DNA from: JACCWP01 sp963785115
GTDB lineage: Bacteria; Actinomycetota; Actinomycetes; Propionibacteriales; Nocardioidaceae
DNA: 64,000 nt
Reading direction: 5' to 3'
Assembly (NCBI GenBank): GCA_963785115.1
Contig: CAWATY010000007.1
Span: 1-64,000 of the forward strand
Shown here: in pieces, positions 60,590 through 64,000 of the stretch
Layout: each line of letters starts with the position of its first letter
How positions within the stretch are numbered: position 1 is the stretch's first letter
Notes under the pieces: generated by a model
What the model was told of the DNA's origin: nothing
Seen by the model: the letters and a program-made list of their open reading frames with translations, nothing else
Database searches by the model: none
Position numbers and translations under genes: made by a program

Positions 60590-60652
60590 CACTTGCCCCG
60601 CGTTATGACGGGGGGCGAGTGCGGGTTTCGCAAGCCCGCTTGCGAAACCCGC
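60590..60652. repeat. REP-like double hairpin B
   Basis: Hairpin 2-type arms CACTTGCCCC / GGGGCGAGTG with GCGTTATGACG in the loop (60590-60621), then a perfect hairpin 1, GCGGGTTTCGCAAGC / GCTTGCGAAACCCGC with a 2-base loop (60621-60652). Order is reversed relative to copy A. The 145 bases between copies A and B show no gene. Confidence 0.75.
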
Positions 60653-60676
60653 AACCCCGTGGCCTTGTGCGAGGGG

Positions 60677-61477
60677 TCAGTCGAGGACCTGCTCGCTGCC
60701 GACCAGGTCGATGAGGTCGGCGATCGAGTCGACGACGCGGGTGGCCCGGTAGGGGAAGCTGTCGACGTCGGCGGAGCGGGTCGACCCGGAGAGCACCAGC
60801 ACGGTCCGCAGACCGGCCTCGAGCCCGGAGATGATGTCGGTGTCCATCCGGTCGCCGACCATCACGGTGTGCTCGGAGTGCGCCTGGATCCGGTTCAGCG
60901 CGCTGCGCATCATCAGCGGGTTGGGCTTGCCGATGAAGTACGGGTCGCGCCGGGTGGCCCGGGTGATCAGCGCCGCCACCGAGCCGGTCGCGGGCAGCGA
61001 GCCCTCCCGGGACGGGCCGGTGGCATCGGGGTTGGTGGCGATGAAGCGGGCGCCGGCGTCGATCAGCCGGATCGCGCTGGTGATCGCCTCGAACGAGTAC
61101 GTCCGGGTCTCGCCGAGAACGACGTAGTCGGGGTCCCGGGCAGTGAGGATGTAGCCGACCTCGTGCAGCGCGGTGGTGAGACCGGCCTCGCCGATCACGT
61201 ACGCGCTCCCGCCGGGACGCTGGTCGTCGAGGAACTGGGCGGTGGCGAGGGCCGAGGTCCAGATCGCCTCCTCGGGCACGTCCAGCCCGCTGGCGAGCAG
61301 CCGGGCACGGAGGTCGCGCGGGGTGAAGATCGAGTTGTTGGTCAGGACCAGGAACGGCATGCCGCACTGCCGCAGCCGGTCGAGGAACTCCGTCGCCCCC
61401 GGGATCGCCCGCTCCTCGTGGACGAGGACGCCGTCCATGTCGGTGAGCCACGTCTCGACCCGCTTGTTCTCGGTCAC
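60677..61477 (-). CDS. HAD-IIA phosphatase (NagD-like)
   Basis: 266 residues. Motif I is WLTDMDGVLVHE; VLTNNSIFTPRDLRARL motif II with the squiggle-cap region; FIGKPNPLMMRSALNRI motif III Lys; VMVGDRMDTDIISGLEAG motif IV; and LVLSGSTRSADVDSF. The domain order is that of NagD/pNPPase family, acting on nucleotide or sugar phosphates. GTG at 61475-61477 (TENKRVETWLTD) lies 8 bases after GGGAGG, so it is preferred to the ATG six codons earlier. Terminates 25 bases from REP copy B. Confidence 0.88.
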   Translation of the reverse strand: MTENKRVETWLTDMDGVLVHEERAIPGATEFLDRLRQCGMPFLVLTNNSIFTPRDLRARLLASGLDVPEEAIWTSALATAQFLDDQRPGGSAYVIGEAGLTTALHEVGYILTARDPDYVVLGETRTYSFEAITSAIRLIDAGARFIATNPDATGPSREGSLPATGSVAALITRATRRDPYFIGKPNPLMMRSALNRIQAHSEHTVMVGDRMDTDIISGLEAGLRTVLVLSGSTRSADVDSFPYRATRVVDSIADLIDLVGSEQVLD

Positions 61478-61530
61478 CCGACCATCCTCCCGCATGGCGG
61501 GCGTCGCCCCGACACGTCACAGTGGGCGCC

Positions 61531-62340
61531 GTGACGAACTCTCCCTCCACTCCCCGCTCCGCCGCCGAGGTCCGCGACAGCACCGCCCTCGACGTCGGGA
61601 TGCGGGTCGGCCTGGTCGCGTACGGCGCGATGCACCTGCTGTTCGCCTACATCGCCCTGCAGCTGGCCTGGACGAACGACAGCACCAGCTCGCAGGGCGC
61701 GATCAACCAGCTGTCCCAGGACACCTGGGGCCAGATCGTGCTCTGGGTCGCGGGTGCCGGGCTGCTGCTGCTGGCGGTCTGGCAGGGCGCGGAAGCCGTG
61801 GCCGGCTACCACTACGCAGAGGGCGGGCACCGGACCCGCAAGCGCGCCTCGTCGGCCGGCCGGACCGTCGTCTACCTGGCGCTGGCCTGGCTGGCGATGA
61901 GCAACGCCGCCAGGCTCAGCGGCGGCAGCAGCGAGGACGGCCTCACCGCGAAGGTGATGTCGGCCACTGCCGGCCGCTGGCTGGTGGGCGCGATCGGCGT
62001 CGGGATCATCGTGGTCGGCGGCTACAAGGTGTGGAAGGGCGTGCAGGAGAAGTTCACCGAGGACCTCGAGCCCGACGCCACCTTCGGCCAGTCGGGCATC
62101 GCGCTGCTGCGGCTGGGACAGGTCGGCTACGTCGCCAAAGGGGTGGCCCTGGCCGGCGTGGGCGTGCTGTTCGTGTGGGCCGCCGTCTCGTACGACCCGC
62201 AGAAGGCGGGCGGCCTCGACCAGGCACTGCGGCTGCTGCTCGAGCAGCCGTTCGGCCCGTACCTGCTCAGCGGGCTCGGTCTCGGGCTCGCCGCCTACGG
62301 CCTCTACTGCTTCGGCTGGGCGCGCAACGCCCGGACCTGA
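61531..62340 (+). CDS. DUF1206 family membrane protein
   Basis: 269 residues in three repeated helix pairs: VGLVAYGAMHLLFAYIALQL, LWVAGAGLLLLAVWQGAEAV; TVVYLALAWLAMSNAARLSG, LVGAIGVGIIVVGGYKVWKG; VGYVAKGVALAGVGVLFVWA, GPYLLSGLGLGLAAYGLYCF. This internal triplication with GxxxYG-like pairs is typical of DUF1206. Function unknown. Start is GTG 61531; GTG 61522 is also possible. No clear ribosome site. Confidence 0.85.
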   Translation: MTNSPSTPRSAAEVRDSTALDVGMRVGLVAYGAMHLLFAYIALQLAWTNDSTSSQGAINQLSQDTWGQIVLWVAGAGLLLLAVWQGAEAVAGYHYAEGGHRTRKRASSAGRTVVYLALAWLAMSNAARLSGGSSEDGLTAKVMSATAGRWLVGAIGVGIIVVGGYKVWKGVQEKFTEDLEPDATFGQSGIALLRLGQVGYVAKGVALAGVGVLFVWAAVSYDPQKAGGLDQALRLLLEQPFGPYLLSGLGLGLAAYGLYCFGWARNART

Positions 62341-62411
62341 CCGGTGTGCGGTTGCCCGTTGTGGGTACCCGGGGTAGGCAGGAAGAGACCCCGAGAACTC
62401 AGGAGGACACC

Positions 62412-62984
62412 GTGGGCAACGAGCTCCAGGGCAGGAACGTCGCGTTCGCCGTCGCCGCCGAGGGCATCGAGCAGGTCGAGCTGACCGAGCCGTGGAAGGC
62501 GGTCGAGCAGGCGGGCGGCACCCCGAAGCTGGTGTCGACGGACTCCGGCCAGGTCCAGGCCTACAACCACCTCGACAAGGCCGACACGTTCGACGTCGAC
62601 GCGACCTTCTCCGAGGCCAGCCCGGACGACTTCGACGGCCTGGTGCTCCCGGGCGGCGTTGCCAACCCCGACGCCCTGCGGCTCGACAAGAGCGCGGTCG
62701 ACTTCATCCGCGGCTTCTTCACGGCCGCCAAGCCCGTGGCGGCGATCTGCCACGCGCCGTGGACGCTGATCGAGGCCGACGTGGTCAAGGGCCGCACGCT
62801 GACGTCGTGGCCGAGCCTGCAGACCGACCTCCGGAACGCCGGAGCCACCTGGGTGGACGAGGAGGTCGTCGTCGACCAGGGGCTGGTCACCAGCCGCAAG
62901 CCCGACGACCTGTCCGCCTTCTGCGCCAAGATGGTCGAGGAGATCGCCGAGGGCGAGCACGCCGAGCAGTCCCGCTCGACCTGA
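62412..62984 (+). CDS. DJ-1/PfpI-family protein (type 1 glutamine-amidotransferase-like)
   Basis: 190 residues from GTG 62412 (AGGAGGA at 62401-62407). VAFAVAAEGIEQVELTEPWK, DDFDGLVLPGGVANPDALRL, the nucleophile elbow KPVAAICHAPWTLIEADVVK (Cys in ICHAPW), and TSWPSLQTDLRNAGATWVDE. His in the elbow follows Cys as in PfpI-type stress proteins with glyoxalase or protease-like claims. Common in actinobacterial stress regulons. Confidence 0.88.
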   Translation: MGNELQGRNVAFAVAAEGIEQVELTEPWKAVEQAGGTPKLVSTDSGQVQAYNHLDKADTFDVDATFSEASPDDFDGLVLPGGVANPDALRLDKSAVDFIRGFFTAAKPVAAICHAPWTLIEADVVKGRTLTSWPSLQTDLRNAGATWVDEEVVVDQGLVTSRKPDDLSAFCAKMVEEIAEGEHAEQSRST

Positions 62985-63007
62985 CGTCCGGCAGCTGAGG
63001 GGGCGGA

Positions 63008-64000
63008 GTGCGCGGAAGGGCGGGGCGGACGACCGCGGTTGTCGTGCTGCTCGCCGGAGCCGTCGCGGCGCCGCTCGGCACACCGGGTGCGGCACCGGCG
63101 GCACCGGCGGCACCCGCTCCCCGCGGCGACGCCCTCGCCCGGGGCGAGGCCTGGGTCATCGTCGACGGGGTCGACACCGACCGCGACGGCGCCGACGACC
63201 GCGTGCACGTCAGCTGGGTGCGCCCGGCGGGGGGCGGCCGCCGCCCGGTCGTGATCGAGCCGAGCCCCTACTACGCGGGGCTCAAGCCGGTCGCCAACCA
63301 CGACGTCGACGTGCCCCTGCACGTACCGGGACCGGGATTCGACCGGGCGCTGCCGGTGTCCGGCTACGACTACCTGTACCGCCGGCACGGCTATGCGTAC
63401 GTCGCCGCCGAGTCGCTCGGCAGCGGCGAGTCGACCGGCTGCCCCACGGTCGGCGACGCCGACGAGACCGCCGGCATCCGGGCCGTGGTCGACTGGCTCA
63501 CCGGTCGTGCCGACGCGGTCGACTCAGCCGGCGACCCGGTCACGGCACGGTGGTCCGACGGCCACGTGGGCATGATCGGCGTCTCCTACAACGGCACCCT
63601 GGCCAACGCGGTCGCCGCCACCGGCGTACCCGGGCTGGACGCGGTCGTCCCGATCTCGGCGATCTCGTCCTGGTACGGCTACTACCGCGACGACGGTGCG
63701 GTCGTCGCGCCCGGCGGCTACCAGGGCGAGGACGTCGACGTGCTGGCCAGGGCGGTGCTCACCCGCGACGGCGCAGAAGCCTGTCGCCCGGTGGTCCGCG
63801 AGCTTCGCCGGCACCAGGACCGGGTCACGGGCGACTACGGCGACTTCTGGGCCGCCCGCGACTACCGGGCCGACGCCGACCAGGTGCAGGCGGCCGTGCT
63901 GCTGCAGCACGGCATGGCGGACTGGAACGTCAAGACCAGCCAGTTCGCCGACTGGTACGCCGCACTGCGCCGCGCGCACGTCCCGCACCGGCTCTGGCTG
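63008..64000 (+). CDS. secreted Xaa-Pro dipeptidyl-peptidase (S15), 3' truncated
   Basis: 331 codons are present without a stop, up to the window end. GTG 63008 begins a signal peptide (GRTTAVVVLLAGAVAAPLGT) with an AAPAAPAAPAPRG spacer after it. Then ARGEAWVIVDGVDTDRDGAD, YDYLYRRHGYAYVAAESLGS, nucleophile elbow HVGMIGVSYNGTLANAVAAT with Ser in GVSYNG, and AVVPISAISSWYGYYRDDGA. The second half, with the Asp/His triad, has AVLLQHGMADWNVKTSQFAD. It should cleave Xaa-Pro dipeptides from exported peptides. The rest lies outside the window. Confidence 0.85.
   Translation, partial: MRGRAGRTTAVVVLLAGAVAAPLGTPGAAPAAPAAPAPRGDALARGEAWVIVDGVDTDRDGADDRVHVSWVRPAGGGRRPVVIEPSPYYAGLKPVANHDVDVPLHVPGPGFDRALPVSGYDYLYRRHGYAYVAAESLGSGESTGCPTVGDADETAGIRAVVDWLTGRADAVDSAGDPVTARWSDGHVGMIGVSYNGTLANAVAATGVPGLDAVVPISAISSWYGYYRDDGAVVAPGGYQGEDVDVLARAVLTRDGAEACRPVVRELRRHQDRVTGDYGDFWAARDYRADADQVQAAVLLQHGMADWNVKTSQFADWYAALRRAHVPHRLWL

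Noticed and set aside
60350..60660. protein frames reading CGFRKSACESRTRP-type peptides on both strands
   Set aside because: They are translations of the REP-like hairpins, lack starts and recur only because the DNA repeats.
1..64000. tRNA or rRNA genes
   Set aside because: I found no cloverleaf-like GTTCRA-type segments with matching arms and no rRNA-like stretches.

Overview
The window is a join of two high-GC actinobacterial sequences that do not appear to belong together. Positions 1 to about 18,732 look like Streptomyces: a RhtA-like exporter, a decayed amino-acid permease, two paralogous solute-binding lipoproteins, a SpoIIE-type phosphatase with its own ATPase domain, a DUF2867/TetR pair, a YedK-type protein and a LysR regulator. 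From about 18,733 to the end the gene content and style (AIM24, DUF1206, DUF222-HNH, OtrA-like GTPase, many GTGA/ATGA overlaps) suggest a Nocardioides-like member of the Propionibacteriales. At the join a LysR gene loses its 3' end and an mscL gene loses its 5' end at the same base, so a chimeric assembly is more likely than a biological insertion. These assignments rest on reading protein families by eye; no search was run.

Left part: exporter (1-823), broken permease (1228-2915), GntR remnant with a FadR-type operator (3396-3863), solute-binding lipoprotein 1 (3952-5088), HAD phosphatase, methyltransferase, a broken secreted protein that resembles aerolysin-type pore formers (7616-8678), the divergent DUF2867/TetR pair around two clear palindromic operators (9541-9592), the 946-residue phosphatase (10457-13297), solute-binding lipoprotein 2 (13738-14880), a membrane protein, yedK between two kinds of short tandem repeats, and a divergent alpha/beta hydrolase and LysR gene.

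Right part, 19-41 kb: a run of small metabolic and housekeeping genes. It includes an epimerase, AIM24, a LysE exporter, an aminotransferase coupled to a sulfotransferase-like protein, an amidohydrolase, a SigJ-type sigma factor, an OtrA-like ribosomal-protection GTPase with a possible leader peptide, a TetR/cupin pair with an operator, a DUF222-HNH protein, a histone-deacetylase-like amidohydrolase, and a DmpA-type peptidase coupled to a CocE-type hydrolase. 

Right part, 41-64 kb: ArfB, a cyclase-ATPase, then an apparent quaternary-amine catabolic locus (two Rieske oxygenases, a sarcosine-oxidase-like flavoprotein, TetR and an MFS transporter), a complete oligopeptide ABC transporter (dppABCDF order), a prolyl oligopeptidase, a FUSC-like membrane protein, an aldo/keto reductase, REP-like hairpins, a NagD-type phosphatase, DUF1206, a PfpI-like protein and a truncated S15 peptidase. 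A 16-bp palindrome, CTGACYCATGAGTCAG, lies before both the amidohydrolase (23.3 kb) and the Rieske/MFS divergence (49.0 kb), which suggests one regulator for both. Single-base indels break several genes (permease; 7.6-kb gene; cyclase-ATPase; TetR; second Rieske; DppF), so raw-read error is a real possibility throughout.
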